DNA of 64,000 nt from JBLXBZ01 sp048265185 (GCA_048265185.1 JBLXBZ010000001.1:620001-684000); one strand, 5' to 3'. Shown: positions 1 through 9,634, numbered from the stretch's first letter. The notes: generated by a model not told the origin, from the letters alone. Translations and numbers: made by a program.

Positions 1-311
1 GCTTTCAAATAGATATTTTATGACGCCAATTCAGAGACTTATAACCATTAATCAACGTAAGCTCTGGACGAAAGCGGGTTTCATTCCCATATAATAAAAC
101 TATGGGCGCCGCTCTTGGCATGTGGAAATAAGTTTGCATGCGAGTGAAGCCGCCTTGCCGTGGTGATCCACCTCCCAGGATCACCCTTACACAGCGCCTG
201 CCAGGCCCTCCCCCTGGCGGGCGTTGGCGTATTTAACAGCAGCTATAATTCAACATGACTGAGAAACGGACGGAGATGAGCAGCGCGCGGGAAGCGGGCC
301 ACAGATCATGT
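1..311. other. Left-edge intergenic region, no gene
   Basis: I find no convincing coding sequence here. The longest start-to-stop reading on the plus strand, from about base 20, is only some two dozen codons and matches nothing I know. The notable content is a pair of hairpins at 163-184 and 195-223, listed separately. A TATAAT hexamer sits at 90-95 and a TTGGCA hexamer at 115-120, but neither has a well-spaced partner hexamer, so any promoter here is tentative. The msrQ gene on the minus strand ends at 312, so this region is downstream of it. Confidence 0.6.
163..223 (+). ncRNA. Candidate small RNA: tandem hairpins with CCTCC loops
   Basis: Hairpin 1 pairs GTGATCC (163-169) with GGATCAC (178-184) around the loop ACCTCCCA. 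Hairpin 2 pairs an 11-bp stem, 195-205 with 213-223 (one G-U pair), around the loop CCCTCCC. Both loops carry CCTCC, the complement of a Shine-Dalgarno sequence. Two hairpins with anti-SD loops are the hallmark of the alphaproteobacterial 'cuckoo' (CcsR-type) small RNAs. Those usually lie downstream of a DUF1127 gene, which I do not see in the 162 bases available. The T-run after hairpin 2 is weak. The structure is seen directly; the family assignment is inference. Confidence 0.35.
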
Positions 312-1160
312 CTAATTCTTTTGCGGCAAAACCGCGCGCAGCGCCTTAGCCGGAACAAGTGATCGCACAATAGAGACGCCCGCCAAAGCTACAGCGACGC
401 CCCCAACCCACCAGCATGGTCGAATAGAATAGCGGAAATCAAAATTAGCCCAAAAAACCCGCTCCGGCTGAATGCCGCTCATCAACGCAAACCAACCTGT
501 CTCAACAGCCATGGTCAATGCGGTGGCGAGCACCGCCGCCCCCACCAACCACAATGGGGTGAATGGAATTTTACGCTGCTGCATCAACCTATAAAGCATC
601 GAAAGCATGAATAACCCGGCGACAAGAGTCGCCTGCGTCACGTCCACTTTCGACTGAAGAAAATAATGAATAATCACCAATAGGGCGATTCCATAGGTCA
701 ATTTGTGAAGCTTACGCCAATTCGCGCCCATCTTTCGAATGGCGTGATCCGTGGAGGTCGCCCCAAGAGCGCACATGCCCAACAGAGCCAGAAAACCAAT
801 CGTCAAATAAATACGAAGCGCAATTTCACGTCCAACTTCAATCAAATCATATCGTTGATCGACAACGTAAAAACCAAGATGAAATAGCCCATAGCATAAA
901 GCCGCTAGGCCAAGCATTCGCCGAACGCCAATCAATTTCGACCAATCGCCAATACGGCGCAGCGGAGTGACCGCCAGAGAAAGCAACAAAAATCTGATCG
1001 CCCAATCGCCTGTGTCATGAATGGCGTGGGTCACGGGCTTGGCTCCAGCGGAGCCCGCCCACAACGAATAAGCCAACACGACGCCAGGCGTTAGGATGAG
1101 TAAAAACGTGATGAATTTCAGAAGAGAAAACCGGCCAGCTCTATCTGTCCATGGCGTCAT
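312..1160 (-). CDS. msrQ: MsrQ-type haem-binding membrane subunit
   Basis: Predicted integral membrane protein of 282 aa in the ferric-reductase-like/YedZ family. MsrQ is the b-haem quinol-oxidising partner that passes electrons to periplasmic methionine-sulfoxide reductase MsrP. Several hydrophobic helices carry spaced histidines (around the GLFHLGFYV and HKLTYGIALLVIIHYF segments) suited to haem ligation. I start it at 1160 because AGGAG lies six bases upstream; a longer reading to 1187 has no such site. MsrP normally precedes MsrQ, but the gene upstream is minE 194 bases away and no msrP is visible, so this copy is an orphan within the window. Length is slightly above the family norm. Confidence 0.85.
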   Translation of the reverse strand: MTPWTDRAGRFSLLKFITFLLILTPGVVLAYSLWAGSAGAKPVTHAIHDTGDWAIRFLLLSLAVTPLRRIGDWSKLIGVRRMLGLAALCYGLFHLGFYVVDQRYDLIEVGREIALRIYLTIGFLALLGMCALGATSTDHAIRKMGANWRKLHKLTYGIALLVIIHYFLQSKVDVTQATLVAGLFMLSMLYRLMQQRKIPFTPLWLVGAAVLATALTMAVETGWFALMSGIQPERVFWANFDFRYSIRPCWWVGGVAVALAGVSIVRSLVPAKALRAVLPQKN

Positions 1161-1354
1161 CTTGAACTCCTCCCACATGGAACGCACGCCACGCCGGCTC
1201 TGATATCAAAACGGCGACTGTTCAACTTTATAGGACGAGATTGCAAAACTGGAATTCAACACCGCTCACATCCGCGCGAGCGCCTCGCGCCATCCCTCCC
1301 CTAATCTCGCCACTGGGAACGGCGAACAAGGGGATGGTCGGCGCATGGCAGATT

Positions 1355-1624
1355 TTAACGCGAGTTTTGAGCTGGCTGCGTGGAGATCTCGATGTCAATC
1401 CCGAGCAACGTCGTCTCCCCCTCGCGATCCATTTCAACCTTGACCATTTCAGGGTCAATCTCCACGTGCTTGCGCACGACTTCGAGGATATCTTCGCGTA
1501 ACTTCGCTATAAGCATCGCGTTACCGCTATCCACTCCCCGTTCATGGGACAGCAAGATTTTCAAGCGATCTTTAGCCACTGACGCCGAAGAAGATTTACG
1601 CGAGAGAAAGCCAAACAGGTTCAT
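1355..1624 (-). CDS. minE: Cell division topological specificity factor MinE
   Basis: 89-residue MinE, the activator of the MinD ATPase that keeps the MinCD division inhibitor away from midcell. The N-terminal amphipathic membrane-binding segment (MNLFGFLSRK) and the anti-MinCD region following it (AKDRLKILLSHERG) are both recognisable; the C-terminal half is the dimerisation domain. The start codon overlaps the minD stop by four bases, implying translational coupling. It is the last gene of minCDE, with msrQ next downstream on the same strand. Length is typical for the family. Confidence 0.97.
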   Translation of the reverse strand: MNLFGFLSRKSSSASVAKDRLKILLSHERGVDSGNAMLIAKLREDILEVVRKHVEIDPEMVKVEMDREGETTLLGIDIEISTQPAQNSR

Positions 1625-2436
1625 GCCGCGCGCCCTCGAAACAACTTGCCCAAAATCCCTTTCTTTTCGGTCGGGATCGTAATCGGCACGTCCTCCCCCT
1701 TCAGGCGGCGCGACGCGTCCAGATAGGCGCGCGCAGGCGCGCTGTTCTCATTGGCCAACGTGATAGGCGAGCCCACGTTGGACGCTTTCAGAACCTCGCG
1801 ACTCTCAGGCACGATTCCTATAAGAGGAATGCTCAATATATCAAGCATGTCGTCTACTTGCAGCATATCGCCAGTCTTCGCCCGCTCAACGTCATAACGG
1901 GTAATGAGCAAATGCTTACTCATACGCTCCCCGCGTTCCGCCGCAACCGTTTTGGAATCCAATAGTCCTATAATCCGGTCGCAGTCACGCACAGATGACA
2001 CCTCGGGATTAGATACGACCACAGCGGCGTCGGCGAACCGCATGGCCAAAGTCGCGCCCCGCTCAATCCCCGCCGGGCTGTCGCATAAAATCCAATCAAA
2101 ACCGAGACGCAGCTCATTTATGACGCTTTCAACCCCTTCTTCGGTCAAAGCGTCTTTGTCGCGCGTTTGAGACGCCGGCAATAAGAACAGGTTTTCCACC
2201 CGCTTGTCGCGCACAAGCGACTGCGTCAGAGAGGCCTCGCCACGAACCACATTGACGAAATCAAAAACCACGCGGCGCTCTGCGCCCATCACCAAGTCAA
2301 GATTTCGCAAGCCGACATCGAAGTCAATTGCGCATACCCGCTCACCACCACGCGCCAACGCGGCGGCGAGAGCTGCGGTTGACGTCGTTTTTCCGACACC
2401 GCCTTTTCCTGATGTTACGACGACGACCTTGGCCAT
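1621..2436 (-). CDS. minD: Septum site-determining ATPase MinD
   Basis: 271-residue ParA/MinD-family ATPase that binds membrane in its ATP form and recruits MinC and MinE. The deviant Walker A motif GKGGVGKTT is at residues 10-18, the CDSPAGIE switch follows around residue 120, and the C-terminus (KKGILGKLFRG) is the expected amphipathic membrane-targeting helix. It lies 27 bases after minC and overlaps minE by four bases, giving a compact minCDE operon transcribed leftward. Length and motif order match the family. Confidence 0.98.
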   Translation of the reverse strand: MAKVVVVTSGKGGVGKTTSTAALAAALARGGERVCAIDFDVGLRNLDLVMGAERRVVFDFVNVVRGEASLTQSLVRDKRVENLFLLPASQTRDKDALTEEGVESVINELRLGFDWILCDSPAGIERGATLAMRFADAAVVVSNPEVSSVRDCDRIIGLLDSKTVAAERGERMSKHLLITRYDVERAKTGDMLQVDDMLDILSIPLIGIVPESREVLKASNVGSPITLANENSAPARAYLDASRRLKGEDVPITIPTEKKGILGKLFRGRAA

Positions 2437-2463
2437 TTTGTTATGCTTCCATTTCCGTGATCA

Positions 2464-3267
2464 TCACAATTTTTCAAAAATCAGGTTATCATTTTCAAGC
2501 CGCACCTGCACGGGTTGATGCAAATGCTCTTTTGGCAAATCATCGGCGACTTTATAAAGGCCATTAATGGACAAAAGTTCCGGATCCAGCTTTGAACAAA
2601 AAATTCTCGAATCCGGAAGTTCCGCCACCCCAGCCAGCGCTCGTCCCCGCAACGCGCCGTAAATATGAATAGACCCGCCTGCTATCACTTCAGCGCCGGA
2701 GCTGACCGACCCAACAATCGTCACATCCCCGTCCGGATATAAAATACTTTGGCCGGAACGAACAGGTTCCGTAATCATCAAGGTTTCGCCGGATTTGCGT
2801 CCTTCGCTCGCCTCCCTCGAGGACGCCTTCAAACTGGCGCCTTCGCTGGCGTTCCCCTCTGAATTCATGGAGTTCGAAACAGCTCCACTCGCCATTGAAG
2901 CGTCAGATTCCGCTTCGTCCACAACCGGGGACGCGACCTCTCCCGCTTCGCGACCGCCGGAAATACTAGGCGGCAACCCTTCGGGAATACGCATGGCGGC
3001 GATGCCTTCCATCCCCATGATCTGAATTTTTCGGCTTTTGATCTGATCCACCAGCGCGATCAACTCTTCTGAAGAAAGCTTCAGACCGCGCACGTCAAGG
3101 ACGATCGGCCGGTTTAAAAAGAATCCTGGCGAACGAGAGATAATCCTGTCCACTTCGCGCAGCCAATCCTCAAACGGATTCTCCGGCGAAAGAACGATAG
3201 CCATAAAGGACTTACCCTTGAAGCGCATGCGCTCTCTTTCATCAATCGTATCTAGATCCGGATACAC
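2464..3267 (-). CDS. minC: Septum site-determining protein MinC
   Basis: 267-residue FtsZ-assembly inhibitor. The N-terminal domain begins with the FKGKSFMAIVL strand and continues through SPGFFLNRPIVLDVRGL. A long Ser/Ala/Glu-rich linker (about residues 108-165) leads to the C-terminal beta-helix (PVRSGQSILYPDGDVTIVGSV; GGSIHIYGALRGRALAG), which binds MinD and dimerises. The 3267 start is a GTG without a clear ribosome site; an ATG at 3228 (MRFKGKS) is the main alternative and is preceded by GAGAG. The linker is longer than in enterobacterial MinC. First gene of minCDE. Confidence 0.95.
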   Translation of the reverse strand: MYPDLDTIDERERMRFKGKSFMAIVLSPENPFEDWLREVDRIISRSPGFFLNRPIVLDVRGLKLSSEELIALVDQIKSRKIQIMGMEGIAAMRIPEGLPPSISGGREAGEVASPVVDEAESDASMASGAVSNSMNSEGNASEGASLKASSREASEGRKSGETLMITEPVRSGQSILYPDGDVTIVGSVSSGAEVIAGGSIHIYGALRGRALAGVAELPDSRIFCSKLDPELLSINGLYKVADDLPKEHLHQPVQVRLENDNLIFEKL

Positions 3268-3485
3268 GTCGATTCAGAACACATCAAAGCACAGCGCACT
3301 ACTGCTCAACCGGCGCTTTCTCGCGAAATATCGACTTCCGTTGACGCTTCATTAACACACTCGAAGTGTCTTGAAAAATGTCGCAAGGCTTATCCACCAA
3401 TTTCAGGCGACTGCGCCAATTTTATGTCATGAACTGAATTTTATAACGCGCTAATATTGCAAGATTCCTCAGACATACGGAACAG

Positions 3486-3504
3486 GCGTTCCTTTTAGGA
3501 ACGC
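3486..3504. repeat. Short perfect inverted repeat upstream of minC
   Basis: GCGTTCC (3486-3492) and GGAACGC (3498-3504) form a perfect 7-bp stem around TTTTA. No T-run follows on either strand, so it is not a standard terminator. It could be a protein-binding palindrome in the minC promoter region or part of the aap transcript end. What is seen is only the symmetry. Confidence 0.35.
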
Positions 3505-3533
3505 GTCTATAATACGCTCCCGTAATATGACGT

Positions 3534-3557
3534 AAAAAACCCGCCTAAAAGGCGGGT
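3534..3557 (-). terminator. Rho-independent terminator of the aap operon
   Basis: On the minus strand the perfect stem ACCCGCC/GGCGGGT (3539-3557, loop TTTTA) is followed directly by a run of six T. It lies about 110 bases beyond the aapP stop codon. A shorter T-rich stretch on the plus side may make it partly bidirectional. Confidence 0.88.
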
Positions 3558-3670
3558 CTTTCATTCTTAAACATAAAACTCACCACCAAATCTCTATCCG
3601 TTCTTTGCAAAGAGCGACACTCAGAAACTTGACTACGAATAATGTCTTCACGTCAGACGAAACCGCAATT

Positions 3671-4474
<804 letters not shown>

Positions 4475-4610
4475 TGGATTTCTCCGAATCAAATCAGACC
4501 ATACCAGTCCGGAAATTTCGATGCTGGCGGGCTGGATATTGCAACGCCGATGGCGCGCCACACCTCAACCCGGCCAATGGCCATAAAGTTTCCTGCCTAC
4601 TCAACACCTG

Positions 4611-5753
4611 CTAACGTTTGTGCCCGGTGTGCAGCTTGTTCTCCATAAAGATAGAGTAACGAGACATGCTGAAACAGAAGAAGAAATAGATTAGAGCCGC
4701 GAATAGATAACCAGTATGGCCCTGTGAAGGAGACGACCACGTTGGATCCGTAAAGGATGATTGTATCTGCCCCAGCAGATCAAATATCCCGACGATCAAA
4801 ACTAGCGTCGTGTCTTTAAACAAACCAATAAAGGTGTTGACGATCCCAGGAATGACCATCTTTAGCGCTTGAGGCATGATGATTAAGCCAATCATTTGCC
4901 AGTAACGCAAACCAAGAGCCTTAGCCCCTTCATATTGCCCCGTGGGAATCGCTTGCATTCCGCCGCGCACGACCTCAGCCATATAAGCCGAAGAAAACAA
5001 CGTCACCCCGATCAACACACGCAGTAATTTGTCGAACGTCACGCCTTCAGGCAAAAACAACGGCAACATGACTGACGCCATAAACAAGACCGTAATCAAG
5101 GGAACGCCGCGCCAGAACTCAATGAAAATCACGGAGAACAGCTTGACGATCGGCATTTGCGAACGCCGCCCAAGAGCCAAGAGAATGCCGATGGGAAGCG
5201 AAGCGACAATGCCCGTCACCGCGATCACCAGAGTGACCAGCAATCCGCCCCATACAGACGTCTCGACGATCGGCATTCCAAATCCGCCGGTTAGCAGGAA
5301 ATACGCGATAATCGGAAAGACGACGAGCAGAAACAAAGCGTTTGTCTTTTTGAACGGCACGCTTGGAATAGCCAAAGGAATAAGGCTCGCCGCGAATAAA
5401 AAGAAGACAATATCGACCCGATAACGCTCTTCCACGGGATAACGTCCATAAATGAACTGCGGGAAGTAGGCTTCGACATAGGCCCAGCACGCCCCCATGT
5501 GCACGCCGGAATCGGCGGGCGCAATGCAGACTTCCCGATTATCCCCCGTCCAGACCGCGTTGAGAAACGCGAACTCGATAAGCGGCGCAAAAATCGAGTA
5601 GGCGATCCACGCGCCGATCAAAGTGAGTATGGTGTTGAACACGCCGGAAAATAAATTCGTACGCATCCACCCGATAACGCCAGTGGTGGAAACAGGCGCC
5701 GGCAGCACCGGCGCATCCTTGGTTCGTAGGTAGAACAGATCTGATTGAGACAT
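4611..5753 (-). CDS. aapM: General L-amino acid ABC transporter permease AapM
   Basis: 380-residue inner-membrane permease of the HisMQ/AapM type. The N-terminal third has a membrane segment and a long extra region typical of Aap permeases. The second half carries the transport fold and the ATPase-contact EAA loop (VVRGGMQAIPTGQYEGAKAL, then LPQALKMVIPG-like). GGAGGG sits just before the 5753 ATG (MSQSDLF), so the longer upstream reading is rejected. It follows aapQ by 11 bases and pairs with it as a permease heterodimer. Confidence 0.94.
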   Translation of the reverse strand: MSQSDLFYLRTKDAPVLPAPVSTTGVIGWMRTNLFSGVFNTILTLIGAWIAYSIFAPLIEFAFLNAVWTGDNREVCIAPADSGVHMGACWAYVEAYFPQFIYGRYPVEERYRVDIVFFLFAASLIPLAIPSVPFKKTNALFLLVVFPIIAYFLLTGGFGMPIVETSVWGGLLVTLVIAVTGIVASLPIGILLALGRRSQMPIVKLFSVIFIEFWRGVPLITVLFMASVMLPLFLPEGVTFDKLLRVLIGVTLFSSAYMAEVVRGGMQAIPTGQYEGAKALGLRYWQMIGLIIMPQALKMVIPGIVNTFIGLFKDTTLVLIVGIFDLLGQIQSSFTDPTWSSPSQGHTGYLFAALIYFFFCFSMSRYSIFMENKLHTGHKR

Positions 5754-5764
5754 TTTCTTCCCTC

Positions 5765-6982
5765 CTATCTCTCTACCAATGCCATGCGCTGGTTGTACCA
5801 GTTCATGAAGGAAGATGTGATCAAACTGATCGTCAAATACACAAGCATCCATATACCAATGATTTCAATCGCTTGACCTGTCTGATTAAGAACGGTTCCA
5901 CCAACGGAGACCAAATCAGGATAGGCGATTGCAACCGCGAGAGAGGAGTTTTTAGTAAGGTTCAGATATTGGCTGGTCAAAGGTGGAATAATCACGCGCA
6001 TCGCCTGTGGGATAACCACAAGACGCAGCGTCAACCCATGACGAACGCCAAGCGCATGAGCCGCCTCCGTTTGACCATGATTAACCGCCTGAATGCCAGC
6101 GCGAACAATTTCCGCAATAAATCCAGCGGTATAAATCGCCAATGCTAACGTCAACGCGATAAATTCAGGAATAACGTTAAGTCCGGTTCCAAGTTCAAAT
6201 CCGCGGCGGAAAATCGGCCCGGTATCGACAAAGACTGGATATTCAAGATGCATTGGCGTCCCGGTTGCGAAATACGTGATTAACGGCAAACCGAAAATCA
6301 AACCAAGAGCCGTTAGAAAAACCGGGAACGGTTGCCCGGTGGCCGCCTGACGCTTTTTCGCCCACGCTCTGACGACAATCGACAAAACAACGCCAATCAC
6401 CAACGCGATAACCATCATGAAGGCGCCGGTTTCAAAAATCGGCTTAGGCGCGCGCAAGCCCGCAATATTCAGATGGACCGTATCAAAAATAAACGACCAT
6501 TTATCTCGCTTGCCAGGAACCGCGCGGAGAACGGCGAAATACCAAAAGAAAATTTGCAGAAGCAATGGAATATTTCGAACAGCTTCCACATAGCAATATG
6601 CAAGCTTCGAAATCATCCAGTTGTTTGACAATCGAGCGATCCCGACGGTGAAACCGATTACTGTCGCTAAAAACACGCCAATGACGGCGACGATCAAAGT
6701 GTTCCATATCCCCACAAGCATGGCTTGGCCATAACTTGAAGTTTCTGTATATGCGACCACTGATTGAATAATGCCAAAACCGGCAGTGTTATTCAGAAAT
6801 TCAAACCCTGAAGCGATATTTTGACGCTCCAAGTTAATCAATGTATTCCGAACGATCCAACTGAAAAAAATCGCGATGCCGACAATCAGGACAACCTGAA
6901 AGAAAATTCCGCGCACCTTCGGATCGTTCATAAGAGACGCCCGCGGCGGTTTTTTCACCGACGTTTGTTGTTGAACAGCCAT
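5765..6982 (-). CDS. aapQ: General L-amino acid ABC transporter permease AapQ
   Basis: 405-residue inner-membrane permease, partner of AapM. It has an N-terminal membrane helix (about 27-50), a long insertion with further hydrophobic segments, and a C-terminal transport domain with the EAA-type loop (EIVRAGIQAVNHGQTEAAHAL). GCGAGGG precedes the 6982 ATG. It lies 205 bases downstream of aapJ, behind a hairpin that probably limits read-through, and 11 bases upstream of aapM. Length is normal for AapQ. Confidence 0.94.
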   Translation of the reverse strand: MAVQQQTSVKKPPRASLMNDPKVRGIFFQVVLIVGIAIFFSWIVRNTLINLERQNIASGFEFLNNTAGFGIIQSVVAYTETSSYGQAMLVGIWNTLIVAVIGVFLATVIGFTVGIARLSNNWMISKLAYCYVEAVRNIPLLLQIFFWYFAVLRAVPGKRDKWSFIFDTVHLNIAGLRAPKPIFETGAFMMVIALVIGVVLSIVVRAWAKKRQAATGQPFPVFLTALGLIFGLPLITYFATGTPMHLEYPVFVDTGPIFRRGFELGTGLNVIPEFIALTLALAIYTAGFIAEIVRAGIQAVNHGQTEAAHALGVRHGLTLRLVVIPQAMRVIIPPLTSQYLNLTKNSSLAVAIAYPDLVSVGGTVLNQTGQAIEIIGIWMLVYLTISLITSSFMNWYNQRMALVER

Positions 6983-7139
6983 TTACCCTCGCCTGCTAAC
7001 AGATGGCTCACCTTCGGTTTCCAGCTTATTTTTGGTTTTCCGAAGCTCAACCACCCAAATGACCGCCTATCTTTTTATTATGATGGGTCGGCCCGCATGT
7101 AGCCCCTTCTGAATGTCACTTAAAAGTCAAATGACGATC

Positions 7140-7170
7140 AAAAACCGGCCACGCCCGCAAGCGTGACCGG
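7140..7170 (-). terminator. Intercistronic attenuator hairpin between aapJ and aapQ
   Basis: On the minus strand, CCGGTCACGC (7161-7170) pairs with GCGTGGCCGG (7145-7154) over ten positions, one of them a U-G pair, and is followed by TTTT. It sits 18 bases after the aapJ stop. A partial terminator or RNA-stabilising hairpin here would give more binding protein than permease, the usual stoichiometry for such systems; that function is inference. Confidence 0.8.
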
Positions 7171-7187
7171 AAATATGTGGTTCAAAA

Positions 7188-8204
7188 TTACCGAACTGGC
7201 GGCGCGTACTGAAGACCGCCGTTCGTCCACAGCGCGTTCAAGCCGCGAGCAATTCCGAGCGGTGTGTCAGGACCAACGTTACGATCAAACACTTCGCCGT
7301 AGTTGCCGACGTGTTTTACAATGCGAACAACCCAGTCATTAGGAAGTCCGACCATTTCACCATAAGCGCCTTCGGCGCCGAGCAAACGCTTGACGGAAGG
7401 ATTATCGGAACTTTTCATCTCTTCAACATTGGCCTGCGTCACGCCGAGTTCTTCAGCGTTCACCATTGCGAAATGCACCCATTTGTTGAGGTTGAACCAC
7501 TCGTCGTCGCCCTGACGAACAACTGGCCCAAGAGGCTCTTTGGAGATGATTTCAGGCAGAACCGTATGATCGCCAGGGTTTGTGAGCTTCAGACGCTGCG
7601 CGTACAGTCCGGAAGCGTCGGTCGTGTAAACGTCGCAACGACCCGCGTCGTATGCCTGAACGACTTCGTCCGCTTTTTCAAAAGCGACGATTTCATAAGG
7701 CATGTCATTTGCGCGGAAGTAATCGGCCACGTTCAGTTCAGTGGTCGTTCCTGTGTTGGTGCAAATGCTTGCGCCGGACAACTCAAGAGCGGAAGTTACG
7801 CCGAGCGCCTTACGCACCATGAAGCCCTGCCCGTCATAATAGTTGACGCCAGTGAAGTTCAAACCAAGCGAGGAGTCGCGCGTCATTGTCCATGTGCTGT
7901 TACGCGACAGAACGTCGATTTCGCCTGACTGCAGCGCTGTGAAGCGCTCTTTGGCTGACAGCGGCGTAAACTTGACGGCGTTTGCGTCGTCAAAAATCGC
8001 AGAGGCGACGGCGCGGCAGAAGTCAACGTCGATGCCGGACCAATTGCCTGCGGAATCCGGATTTGAAAAGCCGGGCAGTCCTTGGCTCACGCCGCACTGA
8101 ACGAACCCCTTCGCTTTCACATCTTCAAGTGTAGCTGCGGACGCCGTAGTCGCGGCGACGCCAAGCGCGGCGCTCATAATGACTGGAAGAAGCTTGTTTT
8201 TCAT
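7188..8204 (-). CDS. aapJ: General L-amino acid-binding periplasmic protein AapJ
   Basis: 338-residue periplasmic solute-binding protein of the polar amino-acid family (SBP_bac_3). A clear Sec signal peptide (residues 1-23, cleavage after ATTASA) is followed by the mature start TLEDVKAKGFVQCGVSQ. The region GIDVDFCRAVASAIF and the TGVNYYDGQGFMVRK segment are typical of AapJ/BztA. It is the first gene of aapJQMP and is divergent from metC across a 236-bp promoter region. Confidence 0.95.
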   Translation of the reverse strand: MKNKLLPVIMSAALGVAATTASAATLEDVKAKGFVQCGVSQGLPGFSNPDSAGNWSGIDVDFCRAVASAIFDDANAVKFTPLSAKERFTALQSGEIDVLSRNSTWTMTRDSSLGLNFTGVNYYDGQGFMVRKALGVTSALELSGASICTNTGTTTELNVADYFRANDMPYEIVAFEKADEVVQAYDAGRCDVYTTDASGLYAQRLKLTNPGDHTVLPEIISKEPLGPVVRQGDDEWFNLNKWVHFAMVNAEELGVTQANVEEMKSSDNPSVKRLLGAEGAYGEMVGLPNDWVVRIVKHVGNYGEVFDRNVGPDTPLGIARGLNALWTNGGLQYAPPVR

Positions 8205-8440
8205 TGAATTGCAGCCTTTTTGTTACCCATAGAAGCTTTGCTCGCTGGAAGTTTTCGAATTGGATAAAACCCGGTTGCCCGACCCATACGTTTCCCTCCA
8301 GGGTCGAAACAACATTCTCAACCTCACTCTTGCATACGAGGGCATTTAGGAGGCAGGGTCAAGAGCGGACCATAGAACTCTACTCAAATATGATTAAATT
8401 TTCGCCCGGCGAAAAACTTACCACTGTACAGAAGGTGAAC
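8205..8440. promoter_or_regulatory. Divergent promoter region aapJ / metC
   Basis: 236 bases separate the divergent aapJ and metC starts and must hold both promoters. Upstream of metC I looked for a SAM-II-type riboswitch, because metC is a known target in this class, and did not find its conserved core. A reading frame from 8204 runs into metC but lacks a ribosome site and spans this whole region; I treat it as chance. Confidence 0.5.
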
Positions 8441-9610
8441 ATGACTAAAAAACAATCTAACCCAACCCAAAAAACAGACACGTTGCTAACCCACGCCGGG
8501 CGCCACCCTAAGGCGAATCATGGTTTCGTGAATCCACCAGTCATTCACGCATCAACTGTGTTGTTTCCTGATACCGCAACCCTCAACTCGGGCAATCAGA
8601 CGTATTCATATGGGCGTAGAGGCACGCCGACGACGGACGCGCTTGCACAGGCCGTCTCCGAATTGGAAGGAGCGGCGGGAACCAAACTGGCGACCTCCGG
8701 ATTGAACGCCGTCGCGCTCGCCTGTTTGTCGGTGCTCAGTCAGGGCGATCACTTTCTCGTCACCGACAGCGTTTATGGCCCTACCCGCCATTTCTGCGAC
8801 ACGGTTTTGCGGCGCATGGGCGTTGAAGTGGAATATTACGACCCCGCCTCTCCCGACATCGCCGCCTTCTTTCGCCCCGCCACCAAAGCTGTTTTCACCG
8901 AGGCGCCAGGCTCTCTGACCTTTGAAATGCAGGATATCCCAGCCATTTGCCAAGCAGCGCGCGCGCGCGACATTTACGTTTTAATGGATAACACTTGGGC
9001 GACCCCGGTATATTTCAAACCAATTGACCACGGCGTGGACTTGTCCATTCAAGCGGGCACAAAATATTTCGTCGGCCATTCCGATGTTATGATCGGAACC
9101 GTCGCCGCAAGCGAAAGGGCGTGGCAAGCGCTTGACGACACGCATGGCGCCCTCGGGCTGCACGTGGGGCCGGACGACGTCTATCTAGCGCTGCGCGGCT
9201 TACGCACCATGGGCGTGCGTCTGCGCCAACATATGACCAACGCGCTGGACATTGCGTCATGGCTTGAAAGCCGTCCGGAAGTCTCCCGCGTCTATTATCC
9301 AGCGTTAGAAAGCGATCCTGGACACGCAATCTGGAAGCGAGATTTTTCCGGAGCCAGCGGCCTCATGGCCTTTGAATTCACAGCCGGCCACAACGACGCG
9401 CAATCGAACGCATTTATAGACGCGCTGAACCTTTTCGGCATCGGCTTTTCGTGGGGCGGCTTTGAAAGCCTAGCGATTCCCGTGCGGCTGAAAGGAATAC
9501 GCACCGCCAGCCAGGAACCGAACCAGGCTCCCATGATACGCCTTCATATCGGACTGGAGGACATTGAAGATATTCGAGCTGACCTTCAGCGTGGCTTCGC
9601 CGCCCTTTAA
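8441..9610 (+). CDS. metC: Cystathionine beta-lyase
   Basis: 389-residue PLP enzyme of the Cys/Met metabolism family; it cleaves cystathionine to homocysteine, pyruvate and ammonia in methionine synthesis. The PLP lysine lies in SIQAGTKYFVGHSDVMIG, and YSYGRRGTPTTDALAQAV and VLMDNTWATPVYFKP are family signatures. The lysine context and the VNPPVIHASTVLFPD opening favour the beta-lyase rather than the gamma-synthase branch. The ATG at 8441 (MTKKQSN) matches family length, and GAAGGTG sits just upstream. Closely related gamma-lyases cannot be fully excluded. Confidence 0.9.
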   Translation: MTKKQSNPTQKTDTLLTHAGRHPKANHGFVNPPVIHASTVLFPDTATLNSGNQTYSYGRRGTPTTDALAQAVSELEGAAGTKLATSGLNAVALACLSVLSQGDHFLVTDSVYGPTRHFCDTVLRRMGVEVEYYDPASPDIAAFFRPATKAVFTEAPGSLTFEMQDIPAICQAARARDIYVLMDNTWATPVYFKPIDHGVDLSIQAGTKYFVGHSDVMIGTVAASERAWQALDDTHGALGLHVGPDDVYLALRGLRTMGVRLRQHMTNALDIASWLESRPEVSRVYYPALESDPGHAIWKRDFSGASGLMAFEFTAGHNDAQSNAFIDALNLFGIGFSWGGFESLAIPVRLKGIRTASQEPNQAPMIRLHIGLEDIEDIRADLQRGFAAL

Positions 9611-9634
9611 GGACCTGTATTCCAAAGGAAAGCC

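Larger units (their letters stand above)
3268..3670. other. Intergenic region between minC and aapP
   Basis: No gene seen. It must hold the minC promoter, though I could not choose one convincingly, and it holds the transcript end of the aap operon (terminator at 3534-3557). A second hairpin (GCGTTCC/GGAACGC at 3486-3504) lies about 30 bases further along the minus strand and has no T-run. Confidence 0.6.

Noticed and set aside
8205..8440. A SAM-responsive riboswitch before metC
   Set aside because: I looked for the SAM-II core and did not find the paired elements. Not supportable by eye.
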